Shown here in pieces: positions 34,226 through 43,516 of a stretch of DNA of 57,423 nucleotides (position 1 is the stretch's first letter; each line of letters opens with the position of its first letter). Source of the stretch: Halorubrum sp. F4 (lineage in GTDB: Archaea > Halobacteriota > Halobacteria > Halobacteriales > Haloferacaceae); NCBI RefSeq assembly GCF_027257195.1, contig NZ_JAPDFS010000004.1, forward strand, positions 146,270 through 203,692, in the 5' to 3' direction. Under the pieces are notes generated by a model. The model ran no database searches, was not told where the DNA came from, and saw nothing but the letters and a program-made list of their open reading frames with translations. The position numbers and the translations under genes are program-made.

Positions 34226-35464
34226 TCAGTCGTCGGACGCCTCGACCGCCGGCAGCTCCGCGCGCGTCGCCCGGGCGAGCGCCGCGATCGCCTCCTCGAT
34301 CTCGTCGGGCGCGGCGTAGCTGAACGAGATCCGGGCGTGACCCTCCCCGCGGTCGTCGTGGAAGAAGTACGAGCCGGGGAGGTACGTCACGCCCTCCTCG
34401 GCCGCCGTCTCGAGCAGCTCCTCGGCATCGATCCCCTCGGGGAAATCGACCCAGACGAAGAAGCCGCCCTCGGGCTCGCTCCAGCTCGTCCCCGACGGCA
34501 TCCGTTCCTCGAGCGTCTCGAGCATGCGGTCCCGGCGCTCACGGTAGCCCGCACACAGCTCCTCGAGGTTCGCCTCGAAGTCGATCGCCTCGCAGTAGCG
34601 GGCGACGAGCCCCAGCGTCAGCACGTTCTCGCCGCCGGCGTTGATCCGGTCGAGCTCCCTGATTATCGCCTCGTCGGCGACGATCCAGCCCGTCCGGATG
34701 CCGGGAGCGATCGTCTTGGAGAACGTGTCGACCCGGACGACGCGGCCGTCCTCGTCGAGCGACCTGAGCGGCGGCGGCGTCGAGCCCTCGTAGCGGAGCT
34801 GGCCGTACGGGTCGTCCTCGACGATCAGGAAGTCGTACGTCTCCGCCAGCTCGAGGAGCCGCTCGCGGCGCTCCGCCGACAGCGTCACGCCGGTCGGGTT
34901 CTGGAAGTCGGGGATCGTGTACAGCAGCTTCGGGAGCGGGTCGCCCGCCTCCTCGCGGGCCGCGAGGTCGTCCGCGAACGCGTCGACGTCGAGGCCGTTC
35001 GCGTCCATCGCGTACCCCTCGATGTCGGGGTCGTAGTTGCGGAACAGCCGTATCGCGCCCATGAACGTGGGCGCCTCGACCGCGATGGTGTCGCCCGGGT
35101 CGAGGAAGGTCTGGGCGACCGTATCGAGCGCGTGGGTCGCGCCGTTCGCCACGTGAACCTCCTCGGCCGAACAGTCGATCCCGCGGGCGCGGGTCCGTTC
35201 GACGACCGTCTCCGTGATCGCGTCCGCGTAGTCGCCGCCGGCGTACTGGAGCGCGTCCTCGTGGTCGACCTCCAGGACCGTATCGACGGCGTCGCCGACC
35301 GCCTCGTTCGGCAACGCGTCCGGGTACGGGAACCCGAACGCGAGCGACACCGCGTCCGGAGCCGTGATCGCCCGCCACGTCCCGTAGGCGGCACCTTCCA
35401 TCGTCTCTCGAACTGGATCGGCGAACAGGCGCTCGTACCCGTCCGACCCGTCGCTCTCGTTCAT
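34226..35464 (-). CDS. PLP-dependent aminotransferase, class I/II
   Basis: A 412-residue fold-type-I aminotransferase: AVSLAFGFPYPDALPNEAVG, LQYAGGDYADAITETVVER, VANGATHALDTVAQTFLDPG, IPDFQNPTGVTLSAERRERL (pyridoxal-site Asn) and VDTFSKTIAPGIRTGWIVAD, whose Lys (about residue 252) is the Schiff-base lysine. It resembles 2-aminoadipate/aromatic transaminases of the MocR-like group without the HTH. The start MNESDGSDGY is fixed by TATA-like cttatatc (about 35490-35497) 30 nt upstream. Confidence 0.92.
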   Translation of the reverse strand: MNESDGSDGYERLFADPVRETMEGAAYGTWRAITAPDAVSLAFGFPYPDALPNEAVGDAVDTVLEVDHEDALQYAGGDYADAITETVVERTRARGIDCSAEEVHVANGATHALDTVAQTFLDPGDTIAVEAPTFMGAIRLFRNYDPDIEGYAMDANGLDVDAFADDLAAREEAGDPLPKLLYTIPDFQNPTGVTLSAERRERLLELAETYDFLIVEDDPYGQLRYEGSTPPPLRSLDEDGRVVRVDTFSKTIAPGIRTGWIVADEAIIRELDRINAGGENVLTLGLVARYCEAIDFEANLEELCAGYRERRDRMLETLEERMPSGTSWSEPEGGFFVWVDFPEGIDAEELLETAAEEGVTYLPGSYFFHDDRGEGHARISFSYAAPDEIEEAIAALARATRAELPAVEASDD

Positions 35465-35559
35465 CTCGTGTATGAACACGTTCGTTCTCCGATATAAGCC
35501 TGCTGGCGGGGGAACGAAACCCCGCAACCCCTTTTAGCGGGGCCGTCGACTCTCCGGAC

Positions 35560-36402
35560 ATGATCGACGAGACGGTCGCCGAGATCCGGGCGATGCGGAC
35601 CCACAGCACCTCCGCGGTGGCCGTGAAGGCGACGGAGTCGCTCGCGGAACTGCTCGACCGCGAGTACATCACCGTCGACGAGTTCGAGCGCGACCTCGAA
35701 CACAACGCGGGCGTGTTGCGCCGGTCGAACCCCTCACACGCCGCGCTCCACAACGCGATGCGCGAGGTCGAACGCTCGATCGTCGGCGAGCCGACCACGG
35801 TCGAGGGCGCGAAACAGCTCCTCGAGGACGTGATCGCCCGCGTCGTCGAGGACGTCGAGACGTCGAAGGCGGCCGCGGCCGCCAACGCCGCCGAACGGAT
35901 CGTCGACGGCGACACCCTTCTGGTCCACGACTACTCCACGACCGTCCTCGAGTCGATCGAGACCGCCGCCAGCGAGGGGGCACACCTGACGGTGTACGTG
36001 ACCGAGGCGCGTCCGCGGACCCTCGGCCGGAAGACGGCGCGCGCGCTGGCCGGGATGGACCGCGTCGACGTGCGGATGGTCGTCGACGGTGCGATGGGAT
36101 ACGCGCTCCGCGACTGCGACCGCGTCCTGCTCGGTATCACGTGTATCACCGGCGGCACCTACTACAACCGCGTCGGGACGTTCCCGCTCGTCGTGACCGC
36201 CCGCGAGCTCGGCGTCCCGGTCACCGCGGTCGGCTCCGGCGCGAAGACCATAGAGGAGTTCCGGTTCGAGAACGAGTTCCGCGACGCCGTGGAAGTGATG
36301 CGCGAGCCGGTCGAGGGCGTCGAGATCGAGAACCCGAGCTACGACGCCACTCCCGTCGGGATGATCGACACCGTGATCACCGACGACGGCGTCATGGAGT
36401 GA
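35560..36402 (+). CDS. eIF-2B alpha/beta/delta-family protein (ribose-1,5-bisphosphate isomerase-like)
   Basis: A 280-residue protein: AEIRAMRTHSTSAVAVKATE, VLRRSNPSHAALHNAMREVE, GDTLLVHDYSTTVLESIETA, VTEARPRTLGRKTARALAGM and GAMGYALRDCDRVLLGITCI. The archaeal members are often ribose-1,5-bisphosphate isomerases in AMP/pentose degradation, named as initiation factors by homology. With no Rubisco or AMP phosphorylase nearby the function is undecided. TATA-like cttttagc (about 35532-35539) is 25 nt upstream. Confidence 0.88.
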   Translation: MIDETVAEIRAMRTHSTSAVAVKATESLAELLDREYITVDEFERDLEHNAGVLRRSNPSHAALHNAMREVERSIVGEPTTVEGAKQLLEDVIARVVEDVETSKAAAAANAAERIVDGDTLLVHDYSTTVLESIETAASEGAHLTVYVTEARPRTLGRKTARALAGMDRVDVRMVVDGAMGYALRDCDRVLLGITCITGGTYYNRVGTFPLVVTARELGVPVTAVGSGAKTIEEFRFENEFRDAVEVMREPVEGVEIENPSYDATPVGMIDTVITDDGVME

Positions 36403-36414
36403 GCGCGTCGAGCG

Positions 36415-37173
36415 TCACGGAACGAGCGAGTCGACCCGGTCGCCGATCCGCGAGAGCGTCGCGTCCGAGAGCCCGTGACCCGACCCGGAGTCGATCCGGA
36501 CGTCGACGGCCGCGCCGGCCGCCTCGAGGATCCGGCCGGTCTCGCGCACTCGAGTGGACGGGACGTACGGGTCCGACTCGCTGGAATCGAGCGAGACGGG
36601 CGTTCCTGAGAGCGGGCCGTCGCGGTCGGCCCCGCGTCCGGCGCCGTCACCGTCGTCCTCGCCGTCCCCGTCCCTATCGCCCTCGTCATCCCTGCCGTCC
36701 CCGCCGTCCCCGCCGTCCGCGATCCGCCACGTATCGAGGTCGTCGCCCGGGAGCGCCGCCGACGCGACGACCGCCCCGCCGAACCGTCGCGGACGACGAC
36801 ACAGGAACGCCGCGAGGACGCACCCGCCCTGAGACACCCCGACGAGGAGCGTCCGCTCGGGGGGGATCCCCACGTCGCCCGCGGCCGCGACCGCGCCGGC
36901 GACGCAGTCGATCGCCGAGGAGAGGGCGGGCTCGTTGGACTCGATCGGGGCGTCGTGGCTCGCCGGGAACCAGTTCGACCGGCGGGCTTGGGGGGCGAGA
37001 TACGTCGCGCCCGGGCGGTAGAACTCGTCGGCGAGCCGCACGATCCCGTCCGCGGTTCCTCCCCGTCCGTGAAGGAGCACGACCGCGACCTCGGCGGCCG
37101 CGGCGGGTGCACCCCCGACGACGAGCCGAGCGTCGGCGTGGGGACCCTCGATCCCCGACAGCGTCCGGGTCAT
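36415..37173 (-). CDS. Alpha/beta-hydrolase (MhqD-like carboxylesterase)
   Basis: A 252-residue phospholipase/carboxylesterase-family hydrolase. Oxyanion-hole region VAVVLLHGRGGTADGIVRLA; nucleophile LLVGVSQGGCVLAAFL (Ser); acid DSSESDPYVPSTRVRE; His SGSGHGLSDATLS. An Asp/Gly-rich insert of about 35 residues (36640-36720), from repeated GAC/GGC codons, interrupts the fold before the acid residue and is likely a surface loop. The ATG overlaps the MhqO-like dioxygenase stop (ATGA), so the two are coupled, resembling hydroquinone/catechol detoxification pairs. Confidence 0.85.
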   Translation of the reverse strand: MTRTLSGIEGPHADARLVVGGAPAAAAEVAVVLLHGRGGTADGIVRLADEFYRPGATYLAPQARRSNWFPASHDAPIESNEPALSSAIDCVAGAVAAAGDVGIPPERTLLVGVSQGGCVLAAFLCRRPRRFGGAVVASAALPGDDLDTWRIADGGDGGDGRDDEGDRDGDGEDDGDGAGRGADRDGPLSGTPVSLDSSESDPYVPSTRVRETGRILEAAGAAVDVRIDSGSGHGLSDATLSRIGDRVDSLVP

Positions 37174-38159
37174 CCCCCGTCCGCCGGCGGCTCGATCGGC
37201 GGCAGCTGTCCCTCGATCAGGTCCCGGTCCTCGGCGAACCGGCCAGGAAGGTAGCGGTCGGTCGCGTGGCCGTCCGCGTCGGGATCGGCGAGTCCCGGCC
37301 CTCGCGGGCCGTCCGGGGTCGGCTCCTCCGTCGCGAGCTCCACGAGGAGCCCGCCCGGACCGCGGACGTACAGCGAGTGGAAGAAGTGTCGATCCTTCAC
37401 GCGAGAGACCTCGTATTCCCGATCGCGGAACAGGTCGTGCCAGTCGAGGAGGGCCTCGCGGTCCGGGACTCGCACCGCGACGTGATGGAGCGTGCCGGGG
37501 CCCTCGCGAAGATAGGGTGCGTCCCGATCGAGGAGGTCGACGGCGGTCGCCCGCTCGCCCGGCGCGCGGTACCGGACCCGATCGTTCATCTCGGCCTCGT
37601 ATTCGAATCCAAGCGTCTCAAGCACGCTCGCGGCACCGTACGGGTCCGTCGGCGTCGCGGCCGCGCCGTACAGTCCCCGGATCGCCGCCGATTCGGGGAC
37701 CGGCCCGTCGGTCCACGGGTCGCCCGGGTCGGCCGTCTCGAGGAGTTCGACCGCGGTCCCGGCGGGGTCGGAAACGCGGAGTCCACGGTCGCCGAACCGT
37801 TCCTCCGGGCGGATCCGGTCGACGTCGACGCCGCGGTCGGTCAGTCGGTCGCGCCAGTACTCGGACGAACCGGGCGGGACGGCGAGCGAGACCGACTCGT
37901 ACCCCGGCTTTCCGGGTCGTCCCGGGGCTCCCTCCGGTTCGGGGAAGACGGTGAGGACCGATCCCGGAGCGCCGACGCCCGTCCCGAAGTAGAGGTGATG
38001 TTGGAGGACGTCCTCGTAGTTCACCGTCGTCCGGAGCAGGCGGAGCCCGAGCGAGCCTGCGTAGAAGTCGACGCTCGCCTGCGCGTCGCCGACGATCCCG
38101 GTCGCGTGGTGGATGCCCGGCGTCTGCGTCGTCACGCGTGACGGTTCGGTACGCGGCAT
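37170..38159 (-). CDS. Ring-cleaving-dioxygenase-like VOC protein (MhqO-like)
   Basis: A 329-residue protein with two VOC halves: GIHHATGIVGDAQASVDFYA and PGTLHHVAVRVPDREALLDW. The His of each HHATGI/HHVAVR pair and Glu in LLVELATEEP are the probable metal ligands. Homologues (MhqO, MhqA) open hydroquinone or catechol rings or detoxify quinones. Start MPRTEPSRVT at ATG 38159; the much longer upstream frame is not coding. Coupled to the downstream esterase. Confidence 0.87.
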   Translation of the reverse strand: MPRTEPSRVTTQTPGIHHATGIVGDAQASVDFYAGSLGLRLLRTTVNYEDVLQHHLYFGTGVGAPGSVLTVFPEPEGAPGRPGKPGYESVSLAVPPGSSEYWRDRLTDRGVDVDRIRPEERFGDRGLRVSDPAGTAVELLETADPGDPWTDGPVPESAAIRGLYGAAATPTDPYGAASVLETLGFEYEAEMNDRVRYRAPGERATAVDLLDRDAPYLREGPGTLHHVAVRVPDREALLDWHDLFRDREYEVSRVKDRHFFHSLYVRGPGGLLVELATEEPTPDGPRGPGLADPDADGHATDRYLPGRFAEDRDLIEGQLPPIEPPADGG

Positions 38160-38297
38160 GAAATCGATGTCGCCTGCCGGCCGTGACTCGCCTATCGGTC
38201 GGCGGGACCCGGCCCGACCGCTTCCGGGACGCGATCCGATGTATGGCGCGTGACACCTGGCAAAACGGTTTTGAATGTGCGATGTGTTAACGAAATT

Positions 38298-39260
38298 ATG
38301 AGCGTCAATCGGGGCGGCGACGTCGCCTTCCGGATCCCGAGCGAGCCCGCCCTGGAACCCGAGTGCACGAGCCTCTCGTGTGAGCTGTCGGCGGCGGCGA
38401 CCGAGCCCGGCGTCGTCATGGCCGTCGCGCTCGCGGGACTGCTCGCGCTCCTCACCTTCGCGTACGTCCGCGACGCGGAGACGGTCTGCCGTCGCGAGCG
38501 CCGCCGCGTCATGGACGAACACGACGCGTTCGAGGAGTTCGCCGACCGCGTCGCCGCGCTCGATCCGTGTCCCGCGGAGGCGACGGAACCGTCCGCGTCC
38601 GCCGCCACCCAAACGGTCGGGACGCGTCGGGGAGCCGGGCAACGCGCGGTCGGGGATATACGCCTCAGACGCGTCCTCGACACGTACCGGGACACCGTGA
38701 TGTCGCTACCTCACTACACCGAGGAGTACGACGAGAGCGTCGCCGAGAGCCTCGCGGCGGAGTTGGGTCCGGACACGACCGTGTCTCTGGCGTCGAACGG
38801 GACGCTCTCGCCGGGGTTACAGTCCGCACTCGTCGACCGGAGCCGTCGGGCGGCGGCCGCGAGACGGTCGCTCGGGGACGCGATCGGCGTCGAACTCGAC
38901 GCGCTCGACGACGCCGACGCGACCCTCTCGGGGATCGACCGGCGCCGGAGACGGTTGGACCAGCATCTCGAGGGGATCCCGCAGGGGAGACGAGCCGACG
39001 CCTCGATCGACGTCTGGGAGCGGCTCGGCGACCTCGAGACGGAGTGTGACGACCTCGCCGACGACCGACAGTCGACCCTTCGGAACCCGCCGATGTCCCC
39101 GGAACGCGTCGCCGGCGGCGTCGAGGCCGGCTTCTACGAGTACCTCTACGAGCCGATGGACGGGCCCGACCACCCGGTGTTGGCGTCGGTCGCGACGCTC
39201 GTCGACCGGATCCGCGAGGACCGCGACCGCGTCGCTCGCCGGATCGCGGACGGCGTCTGA
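38298..39260 (+). CDS. Hypothetical haloarchaeal membrane-anchored protein
   Basis: A 320-residue protein. A single hydrophobic helix (VVMAVALAGLLALLTFAYVR, residues about 35-54) follows a short N-terminus that looks unlike a cleaved signal peptide. The rest is helical and charged, with DAETVCRRERRRVMDEHDAF, LDTYRDTVMSLPHYTEEYDE and VIREDRDRVARRI-like repeats of coiled-coil type. TATA-like ggttttgaatg (about 38267-38277) is 26 nt upstream. I believe it belongs to a multi-copy haloarchaeal family of unknown function. Confidence 0.7.
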   Translation: MSVNRGGDVAFRIPSEPALEPECTSLSCELSAAATEPGVVMAVALAGLLALLTFAYVRDAETVCRRERRRVMDEHDAFEEFADRVAALDPCPAEATEPSASAATQTVGTRRGAGQRAVGDIRLRRVLDTYRDTVMSLPHYTEEYDESVAESLAAELGPDTTVSLASNGTLSPGLQSALVDRSRRAAAARRSLGDAIGVELDALDDADATLSGIDRRRRRLDQHLEGIPQGRRADASIDVWERLGDLETECDDLADDRQSTLRNPPMSPERVAGGVEAGFYEYLYEPMDGPDHPVLASVATLVDRIREDRDRVARRIADGV

Positions 39261-39311
39261 GTTCCGCGTGTTCGACAGCACCAGCGCGACGACCGACGAA
39301 CCGACCGTGGG

Positions 39312-39788
39312 TCACTTCCGGAGGCGGTCGAGCACCGCTCGCCGGAGCCGCTCGATGGCTCCCGCGTCGGAATCGCTCTCGGACGGTTCCCGTTCGCCGA
39401 GCTCCCACTCGGCCTTTCCGGCCGCCTCGCGCACCGTGCGGAACTCCCAACCGACCGTCTCGGCGAGCCGGCGGTCCTCCGGGGAGGTCCCGACGAACAC
39501 GTGCCGGGGCGTGTCGGTCGCCTCCCGGACGTCGGCCAGCGTGCCCCACTTGTCCCAGTCCCTGAGCGCGTAGTCGTTCTCGAGGCCGTGTCGATCGAGG
39601 AACGCCTCGACGGCGTCCGTGTCGTTGGCGACGATCCCGACGTGCGCGCTCCACCGGCGCGCGTCCGCGAACGCGGCGGCGGGGTCGGCGAGCTCTCGGG
39701 CGGCCGAGAGCGTGAAGACGAGCGTCATCCCCCCATCGGGGCCGTCGTCGTCGCCTCGGCCGGCGGCGTTTCCGTCGTCTGCGGACAT
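39312..39788 (-). CDS. Conserved haloarchaeal hypothetical protein
   Basis: A 158-residue protein: an acidic Gly/Asp lead of 20 residues, then MTLVFTLSAARELADPAAAF, HVGIVANDTDAVEAFLDRHG, ENDYALRDWDKWGTLADVRE and VFVGTSPEDRRLAETVGWEF. The pattern suggests a small alpha/beta domain of unknown role. Its ATG (39788) follows the stop of the S15-type hydrolase by 4 nt, so co-transcription is likely. A later ATG (39728) is the alternative start. Confidence 0.8.
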   Translation of the reverse strand: MSADDGNAAGRGDDDGPDGGMTLVFTLSAARELADPAAAFADARRWSAHVGIVANDTDAVEAFLDRHGLENDYALRDWDKWGTLADVREATDTPRHVFVGTSPEDRRLAETVGWEFRTVREAAGKAEWELGEREPSESDSDAGAIERLRRAVLDRLRK

Positions 39789-39792
39789 GGTT

Positions 39793-41670
39793 CTATCCGG
39801 ACCGGATCGGCAGCTCCACGTGCGTCGGGCGGTCGGCGTCGTGATGGATCGTGTTCGTCGCGGTCTCGTACTCCCGGTCGCCGTAGAGGTCGCCGCCCGT
39901 GTTGTGGTTGACGTCGTATCGCGGGTAGTTCGACGATGAGACGTCGAGTCGGATCCGGTGGCCCGGCTTGAACAGGTTCGCCGTCGGGTACAGCTCCAGT
40001 TCGAACTCGTACACCTCGCCGGGATCGAGGAGGTCCGGCTCCGTGCGGTAGTTCCGGTAGCGACCCCGACAGATCGAGTCGGTGAGGTTGAGCGCGAAGC
40101 CGGAAGGGAACTCCTCGCTCGCCGGATGCTCGTCGATCAGTTTCGCGGTGAAGTCGGTGTCGAGGGCGTCGGTCGAGGCGTGGATCCGAACGCGGATCGG
40201 GCCCGCGATCTCGACGGCCTCCTCCAGCGGCGGCGTCCGGAAGACGAGGACGTCGTTCCGCTCCTCCAACGGCCCGTAGGGCGGGTCGGCTCCGAAGGTG
40301 TCCGGGCGGGTTCGCTGGTCGTAGCCGCCGCGGCCGGTGATGCTCAGAGTCGGCCGATCCGCGAGCGGGAGGTCCTCGATCCGCTCCTCGCGCGGCTCGA
40401 AGGTATAGTACGACGAACAGTTCCCGCCGAGGGTGGGGACCGGGTCCCGCGGGTCGAACTCGTAGGTCGTCGAGGAGTCGGCGTCGTCGGGCGGATCGGT
40501 CGCGAGACTGCCGTCGCCGTGCGCGTAGTACGCGGTGAAGTCGGTGTCCGGGAGCGGCCAGTCGGTTCCCTCCTTCCACTCGCCCCCGTGACGGAGTCGC
40601 CCGTCCCCGGTCGCGGAGCCGTCGCCGGATCCCATCCGGAAGTACTGGACTCGTGGCTCGTCCCAGGTGTCCCGTCCCTTGAGGTAGTGATCGAAGAACC
40701 GCAGCTTCGTCTCGAGGCAGTCGCGAGTCATCGCGTCGCCGAAGGCGGTCTCGCCCGAGTACGGCTTGGTCCACGTCGACTGCCCGCCGTGGGTCCACGC
40801 GCCCATGAGCAGGAAGTGGTCGCTCTCCTTCCGGTCCGCGAGCCCCTCGAAGTTGTCGCAGGTCGCCTTCGCGTAGGAGTCGTACCACGAGCCGGCGTAG
40901 ACGGTCGGCACGTCGGCGCTCTCGTCGTAGTGCGCCTCGAAGTTGATGCTGGGGTCCGTCCAGAACTCGTCGTCGCCGGGGGTCCGCGCGAAGTCGAGGA
41001 CGTACTTCTCGTAGTTCGGGAGGTGTGAGAGCGGCGACTGGCCGGGAAGTACCGGCTCGTTCGCGAGCATGTCGCGCGTGTCGACCTCGGCGATCCGTCG
41101 CCGGAGGTCCTCGTCGGCGAGGACGCGCTTCGCGAACCCGCCGCCGATAGTCAACGACCACGTGAGCCACCGCAGTTCGAAGGCCCCGTGGTGTCGCAGC
41201 GTCGCCTTCCACGCGTTCGCCGCCCCCTGGTTGACGAACATCGCCGCCAGCCCCGACGGTCGTTGCGTCGCAAGCGCGTTCTGGACCCACGCCATGTAGG
41301 AGATGCCCATCGTCCCGACCTGGCCGTCACAGTACGGCCGATCGGCCAGCCACTCGACCGTGTCGGCGCCGTCCTCCGCTTCGTTGGCGAGGAGGTAGAA
41401 CTCGCCGTCGCTCGCGTACCGGCCGCGGACGTCCTGGAGGGCGACGACGTACCCGCGCTCGGCGTACCAGTTCCCCGCCTGCTCGACGCGCTCGCGGGCG
41501 CGCTTGTTGTAGGGCGTCCGGACGAGCAGCGCCGGCTTCGGCTCCTCGATCGGCTCCCCCGTCTCCGGGTCCGTCGGGCGATACACGTCGGTCGCGAGCG
41601 CGGTCCCGTCACGGACCTCCACCTGGACGTCGTGACGGACCGTGACCCCGTAATCGGGCAGTGATACCAT
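39793..41670 (-). CDS. CocE/NonD-family hydrolase (peptidase S15-like)
   Basis: A 625-residue hydrolase. The N-terminal alpha/beta domain reads VRDGTALATDVYRPTDPETG and LLVRTPYNKRARERVEQ. The nucleophile elbow is GTMGISYMAWVQNALA, where the family usually has GxSYxG. HFLLMGAWTHGGQST carries the catalytic His. The C-terminal jelly roll holds ALNLTDSICRGRYRNYRTEP and GHRIRLDVSSSNYPRYDVNH. Members cleave ester or amide bonds of diverse xenobiotics or peptides; no signal peptide is visible. TATA-like gttttatga (about 41693-41701) is 27 nt upstream. Confidence 0.9.
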   Translation of the reverse strand: MVSLPDYGVTVRHDVQVEVRDGTALATDVYRPTDPETGEPIEEPKPALLVRTPYNKRARERVEQAGNWYAERGYVVALQDVRGRYASDGEFYLLANEAEDGADTVEWLADRPYCDGQVGTMGISYMAWVQNALATQRPSGLAAMFVNQGAANAWKATLRHHGAFELRWLTWSLTIGGGFAKRVLADEDLRRRIAEVDTRDMLANEPVLPGQSPLSHLPNYEKYVLDFARTPGDDEFWTDPSINFEAHYDESADVPTVYAGSWYDSYAKATCDNFEGLADRKESDHFLLMGAWTHGGQSTWTKPYSGETAFGDAMTRDCLETKLRFFDHYLKGRDTWDEPRVQYFRMGSGDGSATGDGRLRHGGEWKEGTDWPLPDTDFTAYYAHGDGSLATDPPDDADSSTTYEFDPRDPVPTLGGNCSSYYTFEPREERIEDLPLADRPTLSITGRGGYDQRTRPDTFGADPPYGPLEERNDVLVFRTPPLEEAVEIAGPIRVRIHASTDALDTDFTAKLIDEHPASEEFPSGFALNLTDSICRGRYRNYRTEPDLLDPGEVYEFELELYPTANLFKPGHRIRLDVSSSNYPRYDVNHNTGGDLYGDREYETATNTIHHDADRPTHVELPIRSG

Positions 41671-41751
41671 ACGTCACGCTTTCCGACCGGGATCATAAAA
41701 CTGCGGGTCGGCTCCGCCGATTTCCGCGAGGGCTCTCCGAGCGTTCCCCTC

Positions 41752-43416
41752 TCAGTACACGTGGCCCCGTTCGGCGTCGTAGACGACCTCGCCGTCGACG
41801 ACGGTGTACTCCACGTCGAGGTCGCTGATCGCGGCGGGGTCGACCGCCCGTGGGTCCGCCGAGAGGACGGTCACGTCCGCGAGCTTCCCGGGCTCGAGCG
41901 TCCCCTTCTCGTCCTCGTTGAACCCGAGGTAGGCGGCGTCGGGACCGTACAGACGGAGCGCGTCCTCGATCGCGACCCGCTGGTCCGGCCCGACGACGTC
42001 GCCGGTCACCGTCTCGCGGGTGACGGCGGTCCGCAGCCCGACGCGGGGGTCGCCCGTCGCCACGGGCCAGTCGCCGTTGCCGGCCGTCGGAATCCCGTGT
42101 TCTTGGAGGGCGGCCACGGCGTACGTCCAGTCCATCCGCTCGTCGCCCCAGTACACCCAGTTGCGCGAGACGTCGGCCCCGAGGAAGCTGATCGACGAGG
42201 AGACGCACACCCCGAGGTCCGCCATACGTTCGAGGTGCTCCGGGCGGGTCAACCCGGCGTGTTCGATCCGGAAGCGGTGGTCCTCGTCGGGGTCGAGCAC
42301 GGCCTCGTAGGCGTCGAGGATGTGGTCCATGGCGAGGTCGCCCTGGCCGTGGACGCAGACCCGGAGCCCCGCCTCGGCGGCACGTTCGACCCGGTCGGCG
42401 AAGTACTCGGGGTCGATGTGGAGGACGCCGTCGTACTGCGGGGAGTCCTCGGGCACCGGCTCGCCCTCGTAGGGGTCCCGCATGGCGGCGGTCCGGCCGG
42501 TGAACGCCCCGTCCATGAAGTACTTGACGCCGACGACGAACAGCCGGTCGCTCCCGAAGCCGGGCCGAACGCCCGTCTCCGCGAGCCGGGAGAGCAGGTC
42601 GATCCCCTCCTCGCCGAGGTCCTCGCCGGCGTCCCCCTGGATCATCGTCCCCAGCCGGAGCGGCAGGTCACCCTCGCGTTCGAGCTCCTGGTAGATCCGG
42701 AGATCCCCGGGCGTCGTCTTGGCCTCGTGGACGGTCGTGATCCCCCACTCGAGCAGGCGGTCTATCGCCCGCTCGACGTTCGCGCGGCGGTCCTCGTCGG
42801 TCTCGTCGGGGATCGCCTCGTGGAGGGGGATCTCGGCCTCCTCGCTCACCAGTCCCGACGGCCGGCCGTCCGCGTCGCGCTCGATGGTCGCCGGCGGTTC
42901 GGGGTCGGGCGTGTCGCGGTCGATGTCCGCGCGATCGAGCGCCGCGGAGTTGTAGATGCTCCCGGTGTGGCCGCCGACGCTGTTGACCTGGACCGGGTTG
43001 TCGGGCGCGACCTCGTCGATGTCCCACCGGTCGATGTGGCGGCCCTCGGCCTCCCAGACCAGCCCGAGGTTGTACCCCGAACAGAGGATCCACTCGCCGT
43101 CGGGCGTCCCTTCGGCCCGATCGCGGATTCGCCCTTGAACGTCGGCGACCGACTCGTTCGGCGGCGACCGGCAGTTCACGTGGACCATCCGGGCGCCGCC
43201 CATCGGCACGTGGAGGTGCGTGTCGATGAACCCCGGGAGCGCCGCCCGTCCCTCGAGGTCGACGACCGTCGTCTCGGGCCCGACGTCGTCGAGTACCTCG
43301 TCCGTCGACCCGACGGTCGCGATCCGCCCGGCGCGCGACGAGAGCGCCTCGGCCTCCCGACCGTCGGCGTCGAGCGTCAGTACGGTACCGTCGATCAGCG
43401 CGATGTCCGCGATCAT
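41752..43416 (-). CDS. Amidohydrolase-family metal-dependent hydrolase (YtcJ-like)
   Basis: About 554 residues. LPGFIDTHLHVPMGGARMVH has the HxH metal ligands. NSVGGHTGSIYNSAALDRAD, WGITTVHEAKTTPGDL, CVHGQGDLAMDHILDAYEA, RIEHAGLTRPEHLERM and GNGDWPVATGDPRVGLRT follow as in YtcJ/amidohydrolase_3 proteins. Substrate unknown. TATA-like cttttcacc (about 43438-43446) is 27 nt before ATG 43416, favouring this over the ATG six codons upstream. Directly downstream of mmsA on the same strand. Confidence 0.9.
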   Translation of the reverse strand: MIADIALIDGTVLTLDADGREAEALSSRAGRIATVGSTDEVLDDVGPETTVVDLEGRAALPGFIDTHLHVPMGGARMVHVNCRSPPNESVADVQGRIRDRAEGTPDGEWILCSGYNLGLVWEAEGRHIDRWDIDEVAPDNPVQVNSVGGHTGSIYNSAALDRADIDRDTPDPEPPATIERDADGRPSGLVSEEAEIPLHEAIPDETDEDRRANVERAIDRLLEWGITTVHEAKTTPGDLRIYQELEREGDLPLRLGTMIQGDAGEDLGEEGIDLLSRLAETGVRPGFGSDRLFVVGVKYFMDGAFTGRTAAMRDPYEGEPVPEDSPQYDGVLHIDPEYFADRVERAAEAGLRVCVHGQGDLAMDHILDAYEAVLDPDEDHRFRIEHAGLTRPEHLERMADLGVCVSSSISFLGADVSRNWVYWGDERMDWTYAVAALQEHGIPTAGNGDWPVATGDPRVGLRTAVTRETVTGDVVGPDQRVAIEDALRLYGPDAAYLGFNEDEKGTLEPGKLADVTVLSADPRAVDPAAISDLDVEYTVVDGEVVYDAERGHVY

Positions 43417-43516
43417 ATTTATTCCTCTATTCAATTGGTGAAAAGTGTTTGTGCGACCGAGACACCGTCGAACGGTCGCGATCGGTCCGCCGGTTCGGGC
43501 ACCCGAGCGATCCCGC

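Noticed and set aside
36141..38141. 666-residue plus-strand open frame opposite the MhqO/MhqD-like pair
   Set aside because: Arg/Pro-rich, no motifs, overlaps two genes with catalytic residues.
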